A stretch of DNA of 64,000 nt from the NCBI GenBank assembly GCA_022575985.1, contig JAKSXM010000282.1, positions 156,549 to 220,548 on the forward strand. Direction: 5' to 3'. Under the pieces are notes generated by a model. The model searched no databases and was not told where the DNA came from. It saw only the letters and a list, made by a program, of their open reading frames with translations. A program made the translations under genes and the position numbers. Positions 47,045 to 58,759 of the stretch are shown here, piece after piece. How positions within the stretch are numbered: position 1 is the stretch's first letter; each line of letters opens with the position of its first letter. Source of the DNA: Anagrus nilaparvatae (taxonomy: Eukaryota > Arthropoda > Insecta > Hymenoptera > Mymaridae).

Positions 47045-47225
47045 CAGATCTCTCAAGATCTCTTTAGATCTCCAGAGATCAAAATGGATCTCTAGAGATC
47101 TCTAGAGATCAAAAGTGATCTCCGGAGATCTCTTTAGATCTCCCCAATTTTTCGATCTATTTAGATCTCTAGAGATCTCCGGAGATCTCTTTTGATCTCT
47201 GGAGATCTAAAGAGATCTATCGAAA
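47045..47225. repeat. GATC-palindrome cluster, right end of inner copy
   Basis: Reverse complement of the left cluster of the same element, shorter by one AGATCTCTAGAGATC block. It ends in GATCTATCGAAAATTCGTCG. Confidence 0.85.
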
Positions 47226-47409
47226 ATTCGTCGGGATGTTGTTAATAAAATTATACATATTTAAGTACTTTGACATTTTTTATTCATTGTCCAGGTCCTA
47301 TTTCCTTGAAATTATTCAAAAAGCATAAAAAAAATCAAATTATCCTTTAATACCTTCATTTAATGATTTTAAATGACATTTAAAAATTTTCCTAATTTTT
47401 TTTTTCATT

Positions 47410-47625
47410 CCGCAGATCTCTCAAGATCTCTTTAGATCTCCAGAGATCAAAATGGATCTCTGGAGATCTCTAGAGATCAAAAGTGATCTCCGGAGATCTC
47501 TTTAGATCTCCCCAATTTTTCGATCTATTTAGATCTCTAGAGATCTCCGGAGATCTCTTTTGATCTCTAGAGATCTCTAGAGATCTCTTTTGATCTCTGG
47601 AGATCTAAAGAGATCTATCGAAAAT
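47410..47625. repeat. GATC-palindrome cluster, right end of outer copy
   Basis: Same pattern as 47045-47225, preceded by a second copy of the arm reading TTGTTAATAAAATTATACAT. This is the distal part of the outer element's right arm, displaced by the inner insertion. Confidence 0.85.
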
Positions 47626-47738
47626 TCGTCGGGTTGTATAGTACTCCTCTTCCCCTAAATTTAATATCCATTCATACGTCATATTCATCTATCACAAAGT
47701 TTATATATTTATAACGCGGAATTTGTTTTATTCAGTAT

Positions 47739-48292
47739 GTATGTGGGCATATCCATTACTTTTCATACAAAAGTGTGCGCACCCATGACTCCGATCGGGC
47801 TCGTAGATATAAGACTCTGAAAATGTGTAATAATTGGACCAATATTGGCCAATAAATGGTTAAGGGGTCAGAAAAAATTTTTTCTTCGTCAGTATTCGAA
47901 TAGCCAGGGAAAAATGAGCTCATTTAAAAAAAAAAAAATTTTATTTTTGACCGACAAATAAGCAAGCTATCATCATTTTAATATTTTTAAAAAAATTTTC
48001 CAAAAAGCCCAGTTTTAGGGTCATTATACAGTATTCTAACTTTAAATAACGATAACTCGCTTATTTGTCGATCAAAAATAAATTTTTTTTTTTTAAATCG
48101 TCGAATTTTTTCCTGGCTATTTGAATATTTACAACAAAGAAACTTTTTATATGCAAAAATTATTTTTTTGGGGCAAAAACTACCCTAATACATTGACAAA
48201 CTAAAGTAAGTTCTAAAGTAATAAAAATTTGAGCCCGATCGGAGTAATGAGTGCGCACACTTTTGTATGAAAAGTAATAGATATGCCCATAT
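47739..48292. mobile_element. palindromic MITE, 0.55 kb
   Basis: Left arm: GGGCATATCCATTACTTTTC then ATACAAAAGTGTGCGCAC and TCCGATCGGGCTC. Right arm: the reverse complements GAGCCCGATCGGA, GTGCGCACACTTTTGTAT and GAAAAGTAATAGATATGCCC. The centre also pairs (CGCTTATTTGTCGATCAAAA with its counterpart near 47945). No coding content. It directly abuts the next inverted repeat. Confidence 0.8.
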
Positions 48293-49909
48293 ATATAAAT
48301 GGGCGATTATTTCTCAAGCCGGCCTGCCCCTTCTTTCCAAAAATGACGGCAACTTAAAAAGATTTTGGTTTTCTTAAATTGAATGGAAAAGGGTCTAGTT
48401 TTTTATTCTCATTGGCTTTTTCAACTCTGTAAATATACTGTGCCCATTTTAGGTACTGAACGATAGCATGTCAAAATTTAAAAATCAGAAAAATTGAAAT
48501 AATATTAGATTAATGGTTATTTTTTTGAAAAAACAGTTTTCGGGTATTAATTCTCTTAAATAAATGGGTCAAAATTTGTTTTAGAATCACCTTTTAAATT
48601 GCTAAATTCAAAACTACTCGATGAAATCCATTGTTATTTGGTACATTTATTATGTCGGTAGTTCTTAGGTATTTTTACCCAAGTCTGAGGTCGATGTCTT
48701 GGCTTTAAAAAATACCAATTGTACTGTGTTTGGTATTTAAAAATATGGTTACCGGACAATTTTTAAGGCTCTAGGTGGCTTGGTTGCGATTTGGCAGCTG
48801 TTTTTCCAATTTTAATTTTTTTCGAATTCTCAGCCACCCGTTTGCTTTTTATTTTCTGGATGCCCTAAATAAACCTAAAAAATATTTTCTATATAAAGGT
48901 AGGTAGTAAAAATTCCCGCCCAATCCGAATCTTACCATATTTTTTCGGAAAAACCTCAGGAAAAACCGGAAAATCGGAAAAACTAAAGGAAACTGGAAAA
49001 TACAAATTTCTCAAAAAGCGTCACTTTTTTTTTTTTTATTTTTTTTACATATGTTTTCCCATACTTTTCATGCTGATAAACTCTTTTTTTGACATATTTG
49101 CCTTTTAAGCACTTAAAAATCAATTTTAGACTAAAATAAATGATTTTGAAAATTGTTCATTTTCTGAATTTTCCAATTTTCTTGCTTTTCCTGATAGAAA
49201 ATGAAAAATATGACTTGACTTTCAGATTCCTCAGGAAATTTTACATTGAAAACCTTCCTGAATAAAATTTTAGAGGCCTATTTGACGCTGTAAAAAAAAG
49301 AAAAACAAAGTAACCTGCTAAAATCAAAAAACCTGCTAAAAGCAAACGGGTGGCTGAGAATTCGAAAAAAATCAAAATTGGAAAAACAGCTGCCAATTCG
49401 CAACCAAGCCACCTAGAGCCTTAAAAATTGTCCAGTAACCATATTTTTACATACCAAACACAGTACAATTGGTATTTTTTAAAGCCAAGACATCGACCTC
49501 AGACTTGGGTAAAATACCTAAGAACTACCGATGTATCAAAAGACTAAAATTTTGTACTAAAACTTTTTTATTTGGAATATGTAAGTTCAGAGATATCTAC
49601 AGTCAAAGTTGACGTTTTTTAAAAACTACATAGCACCCACAAAACTTTTTAAGGAATCAACCAATTACCACGCAATTGGTCTCATTTTCTTCGTTTTAAT
49701 AAAAGCTTTAAACAATTTTTCTGATTTTAAAATTTAGACATTTCACCGTTCAATGCCTAAAGTGGGCACAGTAGATTTACAGAGTTGAAAACGCTAATAA
49801 GAAAAAAGGCCAATTTCCAGACAATTTGAGAAAATCAAAATCTTTTTCAAAGTTGCCACCATTTTTGGACAGAGAGGGATGGCAGGCTTGAGAAATAATC
49901 GCCCATATA
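48293..49909. mobile_element. foldback element, 1.6 kb
   Basis: The left arm from GGGCGATTATTTCTCAAGCC (48301) pairs with the right arm ending GGCTTGAGAAATAATCGCCC (reverse sense, 49886-49905). Inside, CAACTCTGTAAATATACTGTGCCC pairs with its counterpart at 49768-49790, and the CAGCCACCCGTTTGC block (48832) pairs with GCAAACGGGTGGCTG (49342). Arms are about 540 bp and 80-90% alike; the middle is AT-rich. A fragment of the same family lies at 39436-39510. No coding content. Confidence 0.8.
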
Positions 49910-50150
49910 TTTTTGAATACCGTCCCGCGCACTTTTGAACTGTACTGGCCAAGTATGGGCCGAAGTACGGGCGACGTTCAGCCGCGGGGTATCAAATTAA
50001 TTGTGATCGATCTTCTAAGAATATCTCTAACTCCGAAAACAACAAAAAATAGAAAATTTTTCTTATTTTTTCATAACTGGCTTCTTAAAACTTAAGTATG
50101 AAGATTTGAGTTTCCTTAAATTTCACATGCTTTTTTTCGATATGTATACA

Positions 50151-51509
50151 CAGGGGCGTAGCCAGAAATTGGTTTTGGAGGGGGCGATTTAAAATTTTTG
50201 GTCAGGCGCCCCAAAAATAGTCTTACGGCGCCCTAAAATTTTTTTTAAATTAGCACAAAACTAACACATTCCACAATTGTTCATTTCTGGAGGATTTTTG
50301 TCCAAGTTTGCTCTTAATTTAGCCTTTATTCAATGGTGTATAGTATATGTATATTAGAGTGGACCTAAAATTGCAGTTTTAAAAAAAACTTGGCTTCCCG
50401 GGTTTTTTCGTGAAATTTTGGTCATAAAAAGTCCCCAGCTCCAAGGATTTTGCTTTTACTTTTCAAAAAAGCATGCCTTTAAGCACCTCAATTTTCCCAT
50501 TTAAATAAAATGGGAATTTTGACTTTCCAGCTTTCTAATTTTTTACAGCGCTTGCAGAATGTTTTGAAAAGCTGGTATTCGATGGAAAGTACTATTTAAA
50601 CATATAAAAAACGATACCCAACCTCAAGTAGCTAAAAAAAATATTTCTAAAGCGGCTTTACCGGTAATAAACGTAAAAAAATGCTCCATTTAAATTACAT
50701 GAAGCTATGCTATTTTAATGGGGATTTTTTTTACATTTATTACCCATAAAATCGATTTAAAAATATTTTTTTGGCTACTTAAGGTTGGGTAACGTTTTTT
50801 ATATATTTAAATAGTACTTTCCATCGATTAGCAGCTTTTCAAAACATTTTGCAAGCTTTGTAAAAAATTAGAAAGCTGAAAAGTAACAATTCCCATATTA
50901 TTTAAATTGGAAAATTGAGATGCTTACAGGCACACTTTTTTTAAATAAATCCAAACAATATACTTCCAAGATTACGAAAAAAAAATCTAACTTAAAAATC
51001 ATAGCTGCGTCCTAAACTCATAAATTTTTTTTTTAATGCTAAAAATTTAATCAATTTAATGCTATGATAAAGCAATTAAAATAATACTACTATTATGAAC
51101 ATGTATATTATATCCCTTTTCTGGTCAATTTCAACTACAATTTTATTACTTCACAACATATCAAAATCTATTTCTGAGAACAAGCACATATAAATAACAT
51201 CCGCCATATGACAAATAAAATTTAAAAAAAAAAATTTTGAAACAATTTCTATTTACTAGACATTAAATTTTTTTTGTGGGATCATAATATACCATCTAAA
51301 ATAATTTTTTTTTTTTTTGTTTGTTAATCTTCCTAAATCTTGGACCCTGATTATAAAAAGATATCAAAGTTTTATAATATTTAAAATATTTTTCATAATA
51401 AATTAAACGCAAGTATCGCAAATACGAATTTTGCGCCCTTATATATTTGGCGCCCCAGGCCTTTGGAGGGGGCGATCGCCCCCTTTGCCCCCCCCTGGCT
51501 ACGCCCCTG
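50151..51509. mobile_element. hAT-like non-autonomous element with GGGGCGTAGCC ends
   Basis: Termini CAGGGGCGTAGCCAG and CTGGCTACGCCCCTG, followed inward by GGAGGGGGCG and GGCGCCCC blocks on both sides. CAGGGGCGTAGCC tips are common in hAT-type elements of animals. The flanking octamers TGTATACA and AATACATT do not match, so no target duplication is supported. The interior contains another palindrome (50430-51000) and no transposase. Confidence 0.75.
50430..51000. mobile_element. palindromic MITE nested in the hAT-like element
   Basis: Arms: TTTTCAAAAAAGCATGCCTT, CTCAATTTTCC, CAGCTTTCTAATTTTTTACA and GGAAAGTACTATTTAAA on the left, with reverse complements in order on the right (TTTAAATAGTACTTTCC, TGTAAAAAATTAGAAAGCTG, GGAAAATTGAG). 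The centre is near 50690. No coding content. Confidence 0.75.
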
Positions 51510-53690
51510 AATACATTATTTACAGATAATATTTAAATTAATAACATGGTTTTTAAGGCACGTATTTTTCAAAATAAGCATTTATTTATAAGTTATTTCA
51601 TACCAAGTCATGTATTACATGGTTTTCAGATCAAGTCCCAAAGTGGAGCTTATTTTTGGCACAATTTTTTGTACTCATGAAATGTCAAATCCTTCTCTAA
51701 GTGCACATCTATCAAAATTAGACCAGAATTACGTTTTTAGGGCAATACTCATTTTTTGTATTAATTTTTTAGTAATTTATTACCAAAACCAAATAGAAGA
51801 GTATTAAAAACAGTTTCTGGTAAAAATTTCCCACTGAATTTTAATTTGACATAGATTTTTGAAAATTTGGCTTCCAAACTTTTTTTTCCTAAACTAGTAG
51901 ATATTAAAATACTCGGTAATGATGCATAAATACGCAACATTTTAATGAACCTTGTATTTGACAGAAGAATTTGAGCTCAATAAACTGGTAATGAATTTTT
52001 CAACAATATGGATTAATTTTTTTTTTTGCAGAGTATTGGTTTTACTATATTAAAATCATGAGTTTTGAGAAGTAAATTGGAGCTTTTGATCGATATAGAA
52101 TTAATTACTTTGTTTCAAAATTTAGGTGAACGATAAAAATTATTCTACAAGAAAATGTAATTACCGTATTGGAGCCAGTTTTCGAACGTATTGGTTTTCG
52201 ATCAAATACACACAAATTAGCTTTTATATAAAAAAGTATGCATAATTTATCTAAAACCGAGTTTTATTATGAAACTATAAGCCCTAAAGAACTGATTTTT
52301 ACCTTGCCGATGTTAAAAAACAATTTAAATTAATAAAAAAAATAAAAAAAATTCTCTCTTGTATAACCTTAGGAGATTTTTCTCATCGTTTTCACCAAAT
52401 CTCGTGTGTTATTAAAATCGAGTTTTAGGGATACCTACTCTATGCCGAACACTAAAAATGCTTTTAATTACGCTGTGAAGCTTTAATGAATGAAGGGAAA
52501 GGGTTATATTCACTTATTTATTGCAAAATTATTTTAAATAAGTATATCGATAATCGATTCCTAACTTTTTTACACAAAACAGGTTTTCGATATTTTCAAT
52601 AATATTACACATTTTTTTTGTAATAATAATAAATTTTTAATAATAATACACTAAATTTGTCATAATTACATTTTTTATACTATATTTTACACCAATTGAC
52701 AAAATATTTACTAAATTTTCACATAAAAACACAATTTTAAGTATTTATATACTTATGCATCACTTTGATTTAACACCATAAACTTGCAATCAACGCTTCG
52801 ATTTTTATAAAAAATACGTAGAAACACTTTAAAATTGGAAAAAAATCTTTATTATAATATTAAAAATGTATAAAAATTATATTCTAACACTTGTTTCATA
52901 AAATTAATGCTTTTTTTTACTTTTAAATACACAAATAAATAAAGAGTTGAATAAACGCTTGGTGTTTATAATAAAGTTGCGCGCCAACTGAAATATTTTA
53001 AAACCGGGTTGCATACACACGGCGCGGCGTCTATTTTATTTCCTTAGGTTTTAAAAACATTATATCAATTATTATCTTTCGTTAATTAAAATTAAAAAAC
53101 AAATTTTAATAAATAAATGTTTAAAATACATGATTATACAAGTGTGTAGTTCATCTGTTGTTTACTATATTTTATTCTTATTATAGGTATTTTATATTAA
53201 AAAAACAAGAAAAAAGAAGTGAAAAGGGAGTTAAGAAATAGGTATAGTTGTACCTATAAAAATTCTATTAAAACGCGCACGATTTTAACTTAGTTTTAGC
53301 GATTTTTAAATTATCGAAAATTAATTCGATCAAAATTATACTATTATCAAAAATAGAATTTGCATTATCGAAATTACCTTACCTTGCACACTTGTAATAA
53401 ATGTAAATTATTCATTACCCATCAATAAGTTTGATATTTTTTTAATTGGGATAATAAAATATAGGATTTCCTTGATCAAATGCAACAATATTTAACTCCA
53501 AATATTAATTTTAAAGTATATTTTTCAATAAATAAAGATACAGCTAGGTATAAGAAAGTGACTTCTGATCGAAAACCGGCTCCTATACGGTATTTGCCAT
53601 TGAATTTTTAAAATATTTATTTTTTGGATAAATTTGGGAGTTATTTTTTTCAGGAGAAATAATTCTATTTGTTTCAAAAACAAATTAGAA
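51510..53690. other. AT-rich DNA with one possible short-TIR element
   Basis: No gene seen. ACCGTATTGGAGCCAGTTTT plus CGA near 52162 and the inverted ACCGGCTCCTATACGGT near 53573-53592 could be terminal repeats of a ~1.43-kb element, both next to GGTTTTCGATCA-like sequence, but I see no target duplication. A GC-rich island at 52975-53035 (GGCGCGGCG) has no frame. Confidence 0.4.
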
Positions 53691-53899
53691 CCACCCTAGT
53701 TAAAAGAAACCATTGAAAACGATAGAAACTCAATAGTTTCGAATCGTAATTTTTCACTTGGAAATTTACAATTGAAAACGATAGAGAAAAAATTAAATAA
53801 TATAACTCCAATCGTTTTGAATAGTATACAGAAAGATAATTAGATATTATTGGCTATATTATCAATCGTTACCAATGGTAATAGAAATTATTTTTTAAT

Positions 53900-55230
53900 T
53901 ATGACTAAAAATTCAATGGTTTTCAATCGTGAAGTCAAAAATATACCCAAAATTAGCTAAAATTTTCAATCGTTATCAATCGGAAAGTAAAAACATTGTA
54001 AAAATAAGCTAAAAAATTCTATCGTTTTCAACGGGAGAGTTATTTTTATCAATAATCTGGGTCAAAATTTCTATCGTTTTCAATCGTAAAGCATAAAATA
54101 TTGCAAAACTTAGCTAAAAAACTCTATCGTTTTCAATGGGAAAGTTATTTTTATCAAAAATCTAGCTCAAAATTTCTATCGTTTTCAATCGGAAAGCAAA
54201 AAATAATGCAAAGCTAAGCTTAAAAATTCAATCGTTTTCAATGGTAAACTTATTTTTATCAAAAATCTAGCTCGAAATTTCTATCGTTTTCAATCGGAAA
54301 GCATAAAATATTGCAAATTTTAGCTAAAAAACTCTATCGTTTTCAATAGGAAAGTTATTTTTATCAAAAATCTAGCTCGAAATTTCTATCGTTTTCAATC
54401 GGAAAGCAAAAAATAATGCAAAGCTAAGCTTAAAAATTCAATCGTTTTCAATGGTAAACTTATTTTTATCAAAAATCTAGCTCGAAATTTCTATCGTTTT
54501 CAATCGGAAAGCATAAAATATTGCAAATTTTGGCTAAAAAACTCTATCGTTTTCAATGGGAAAGTTATTTTTATCAAAAATCTAACTCAAAATTTCTATC
54601 GTTTTCAATCGGAAAGCAAAAAATAATGCAAAGCTAAGCTTAAAAATTCAATCGTTTTCAATGGTAAACTTATTTTTATCAAAAATCTAGCTCGAAATTT
54701 CTATCGTTTTCAATCGGAAAGCTTAAAATATTGCAAATTTTAGCTAAAAAACTCTATCGTTTTCAATGGTAAACTTATTTTTATCAAAAATCTAGCTCGA
54801 AATTTCTATCGTTTTCAATCGGAAAGCATAAAATATTGTAAAAATAAGCTAAAAAATTCTATCGTTTTCAATGGGAAAGTTATTTTTATTAAAAATCTAG
54901 CTCGAAATTTCTATCGTTTTCAATCGGAAAGCATAAAATATTGTAAAAATAAGCTAAAAAATTCTATCGTTTTCAATCGGAATGCAAAAAATAATGCAAA
55001 GCTAAGCTTAAACATTCAATCGTTTTCAATGGTAAACTTATTTTTATCAAAAATCTAGCTGGAAATTTCTATCGTTTTCAAACGGAAAGCATAAAATATT
55101 GTAAAAATAAGCTAAAAAATTCAATCGTTTTCAATGGGAAAGTTATTTTTATCAAAAATCAGGCTCGAAATTTCTATCGTTTTCAATCGGAAAGCATAAA
55201 ATATTGCAAAGCTTAGCTAAAAAACTATCG
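53900..55230 (+). repeat. 106-bp dimeric tandem repeat
   Basis: Two ~53-bp half-units alternate. One contains TTTCTATCGTTTTCAATCGG and the other ATTCTATCGTTTTCAATGGG or its AATGGTAAAC variant. CTATCGTTTTCAATCGG recurs every ~106 bp (54176, 54282, 54388, 54494, 54600 and on). About 12 dimers, with diverged units out to 53700. Both halves share the CTATCGTTTTCAAT core, so the dimer arose from a 53-bp ancestor. Confidence 0.9.
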
Positions 55231-55254
55231 TTTTTGTACTCCAGTCAAAATACG

Positions 55255-58200
55255 GGAGGGGGGGGGTTTATTTTCACTGGCGAACACGAGATTTGCTCTA
55301 CTATAGGTTTTTTGGGTCGCTGAACACGAAAACCGGGGTCATTTGACAGAGAAATTGGGGCTTCACCCTTAAATTTGCAAAAACTACCCCAAAAAGGGGT
55401 TTTTTTTACATATTTGCAATTTGAGCGCTCAGATTGGCACCATACGGGCTTTTTCATAAATAATCAATATTTCACCCCTAAATTAGCTAAAACTACCCCC
55501 CCCCAAGGGGGTGTTTTTGCTATTTTCGCACTTTGACCATCCAGGATATGTTCATATGGATATTTCGGGTCGCTGATCAAGAATTTTGACTTATTTTTCA
55601 TAAATAATCAATATTTCACCCCTATATTGGCTAAAACTCCCCCCCAAGGGGGTGTATTGCTATTTTAGCACTTTGAGCATCCAGGATGTGTTCATATAGG
55701 TTTTTTGGGTCGCTAATCAAGAGTTTCGACTCCTTTTTCACAAATAATCAATATTTCACCCCTAAATTGGCTAAAACTCCCCCCCCCCCCAAGGGGGTGT
55801 TTTGCTATTTTCGCACTTTGAGCATCCAGGATATGTTCATATGGATTTTTCGGGTCGCTGATCAAGAATTTTGACTTATTTTTCATAAATAATCAATATT
55901 TCACCCCTAAATTGGCTAAAACTCCCCCCAAGGGGGTGTATTGCTATTTTAGCACTTTGAGCATCCAGGATGTGTTCATATAGGTTTTTTGGGTCGCTAA
56001 TCAAGAGTTTCGACTGCTTTTTCACAAATAATCAATATTTCACCCCTAAATTGGCTAAAAATCCCCCCCCCAAGGGGGTGTATTGCTATTTTAGCACTTT
56101 GAGCATCCAGGATGTGTTCATATAGGTTTTTTGGGTCGCTAATCAAGAGTTTCGACTGCTTTTTTCATAAATAATCAATATTTCACCCCTAAATTAGCTA
56201 AAACTACCCCCCCCCCAAGGGGGTGTTTTTGCTATTTTCGCACTTTGACCATCCAGGATATGTTCATATGGATTTTTCGGGTCGCTAATCAAGAGTTTCG
56301 ACTCCTTTTTCACAAATAATCAATATTTCACCACTAAATTGGCTAAAAATCCCCCCCCCCCAAGGGGGGTGTTTTGCTATTTTAGCACTTTGAGCATCCA
56401 GGATGTGTTCATATAGGTTTTTTGGGTCGCTAATCAAGAGTTTCGACTCCTTTTTCACAAATAATCAATATTTCACCCCTAAATTGGCTAAAAATCCCCC
56501 CCCCAAGGGGGTGTATTGCTATTTTAGCACTTTGAGCATCCAGGATGTGTTCATATAGGTTTTTTGGGTCGCTAATCAAGAGTTTCGACTGCTTTTTTAT
56601 AAATAATCAATATTTCACCCCTAAATTAGCTAAAACTACCCCCCCCCCCCCCAAGAGGGTGTTTTTGCTATTTTCGCACTTTGACCATCCAGGATATGTT
56701 CATATGGATTTTTCGGGTCGCTGATCAAGAATTTTGACTTATTTTTCATAAATAATCAATATTTCACCCCTATATTGGCTAAAAGTCCCCCCCAAGGGGG
56801 TGTATTGCTATTTTAGCACTTTGAGCATCCAGGATGTGTTCATATAGGTTTTTTTGGGTCGCTAATCAAGAGTTTCGACTGCTTTTTTATAAATAATCAA
56901 TATTTCACCCCTAAATTAGCTAAAACTACCCCCCCCCCCCAAGAGGGTGTTTTTGCTATTTTCGCACTTTGACCATCCAGGATATGTTCATATGGATTTT
57001 TCGGGTCGCTGATCAAGAATTTTGACTTATTTTTCATAAATAATCAATATTTCACCCCTATATTGGCTAAAAGTCCCCCCCAAGGGGGTGTATTGCTATT
57101 TTAGCACTTTGAGCATCCAGGATGTGTTCATATAGGTTTTTTGGGTCGCTAATCAAGAGTTTCGATTTCATTTTCACAAATAATCAATATTTCATCCCAA
57201 AATTGGCTAAAACTCCCCCCCCCCCCAAGGGGGTGTTTTGCTATTTTCGCACTTTGAGCATCCAGGATATGTTCATATGGATTTTTCGGGTCGCTGATCA
57301 AGAATTTTGACTTATTTTTCATAAATAATCAATATTTCACCCCTAAATTGGCTAAAACTCCCCCCAAGGGGGTGTATTGCTATTTTAGCACTTTGAGCAT
57401 CCAGGATGTGTTCATATAGGTTTTTTGGGTCGCTAATCAAGAGTTTCGATTTCATTTTCACAAATAATCAATATTTCATCCCAAAATTGGCTAAAACTCC
57501 CCCCCCCCCAAGGGGGTGTTTTGCTATTTTCGCACTTTGAGCATCCAGGATATGTTCATATGGATTTTTCGGGTCGCTGATCAAGAATTTTGACTTATTT
57601 TTCATAAATAATCAATATTTCACCCCTAAATTGGCTAAAACTCCCCCCAAGGGGGTGTATTGCTATTTTCGCACTTTGACCATCCAGGATATGTTCATAT
57701 GGATTTTTCGGGTCGCTGATCAAGAATTTTGACTTATTTTTCATAAATAATCAATATCTCACCCCTAAATTGGCTAAAAATCCCCCCCCCCCAGGGGGTG
57801 TATTGCTATTTTAGCACTTTGAGCATCCAGGATGTGTTCATATAGGTTTTTTGGGTCGCTAATCAAGAGTTTCGACTGCTTTTTCATAAATAATCAATAT
57901 TTCACCCCTAAATTAGCTAAAACTACCCCCCCCCAAGGGGGTGTTTTTGCTATTTTCGCACTTTGACCATCCAGGATATGTTCATATGGATTTTTCGGGT
58001 CGCTAATCAAGAGTTTCGACTCCTTTTTCACAAATAATCAATATTTCACCACTAAATTGGCTAAAAATCCCCCCCCCCCCCAAGGGGGTGTTTTGCTATT
58101 TTACCACTTTGAGCATCCAGGATGTGTTCATATAGGTTTTTTGGGTCGCTAATCAAGAGTTTCGACTCCTTTTTCACAAATAATCAATATTTCACCCCTA

Positions 58201-58255
58201 AATTGGCTAAAAATCCCCCCCCAACGGGGTGTATTGCTATTTTAGCACTTTGACC
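55255..58255 (+). repeat. ~143-bp satellite with poly-C/poly-G box
   Basis: About 20 copies. Each has CATCCAGGATATGTTCATAT, a GGGTCGCT(A/G)ATCAAGA block, AATAATCAATATTTCACCCC and a box of 6-14 C followed by AAGGGGGTGT. Two subtypes alternate irregularly: ATATGG/TTTTCGGG/GATCAAGAATTTTGAC and GTGTTC/TTTTTTGGG/AATCAAGAGTTTCGAC. C-run length differs in nearly every unit, as expected of slippage. The open frames across the array have no coding signal. Confidence 0.92.
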
Positions 58256-58759
58256 ATCTTCACTCTATTTAATTAAAAAAAATGTCTATATTAAGTTTAA
58301 TTATAAATATTAAATTATACACTCAAAACCTTAGTGTGTCAATTTGAGCAAGTTTTTAATCATTAAATATTAAATCGCATTTGTTACACAAAAGGAACGA
58401 GTAAAACATAAAAATTACACACTAATAAACATTTAAGTGAAAGTTTAATCAAAAGTAGTGTGTAAATTGATATATTTAATACGTAATATATATTAAATAA
58501 GTTAAATAATAAAATTTAATCAAAAGTAGTAATTAAACTAATGATTTTAAATTATTACCAAAAATAAAGATTTGTTTATAACCTATAATAGGTTATAAGT
58601 AAAAAAACTCAAATAATATAAATTTGAAATTAAAATAAACTTAAAATTAACATAAAAATTAATAATAAATTAATACACAATAAAAAAAATAAACTTTTAA
58701 AATAAAATGTAACGTATTAGCAGAAGCAAATTAGAATAGCTATATAATAAAACCAAAAA

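Larger units (their letters stand above)
44738..47235. mobile_element. GATC-palindrome foldback element, inner intact copy
   Basis: An intact 2498-bp copy inserted in the right arm of the outer copy. Ends CCCGACG/CGTCGGG, flanked by AT on both sides (44736-44737, 47236-47237). The outer element's arm sequence resumes without loss. It contains GATC clusters at both ends, matching arms of about 500 bp, and five ~170-bp tandem units (45385-46200). The right half carries an extra unpaired AT-rich part (46560-46760) and a strip reading CAGGTCACCGTGAGTTATAT. Near identity with the outer copy indicates recent activity of the family. No coding capacity. Confidence 0.9.
39737..47633. mobile_element. 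GATC-palindrome foldback element, outer copy (2.5 kb plus two inserts)
   Basis: Ends are CCCGACGAATTTTCGATAG and its exact reverse complement, flanked by TT on both sides (39735-39736, 47634-47635). Two elements lie inside: 41218-44109 and 44738-47235. Subtracting them and their duplications leaves about 2503 bp, matching the 2498 bp of the intact inner copy, which confirms the nesting. Each arm has a ~190-bp terminal zone of GATC palindromes, a GCGGAATG boundary, then about 500 bp of unique arm. Between the arms lie five ~170-bp tandem repeats on the left side only. No transposase. Confidence 0.9.

Noticed and set aside
50143..51517. An 8-bp target duplication for the hAT-like element
   Set aside because: TGTATACA and AATACATT do not match at a fixed offset, so I report the terminal repeats without a duplication.
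55686..57310. Open frames across the 143-bp satellite (start CSYRFFGSLIKSF)
   Set aside because: They simply follow repeat units that lack stops in one frame, change frame when C-run length changes, and show no coding signal.
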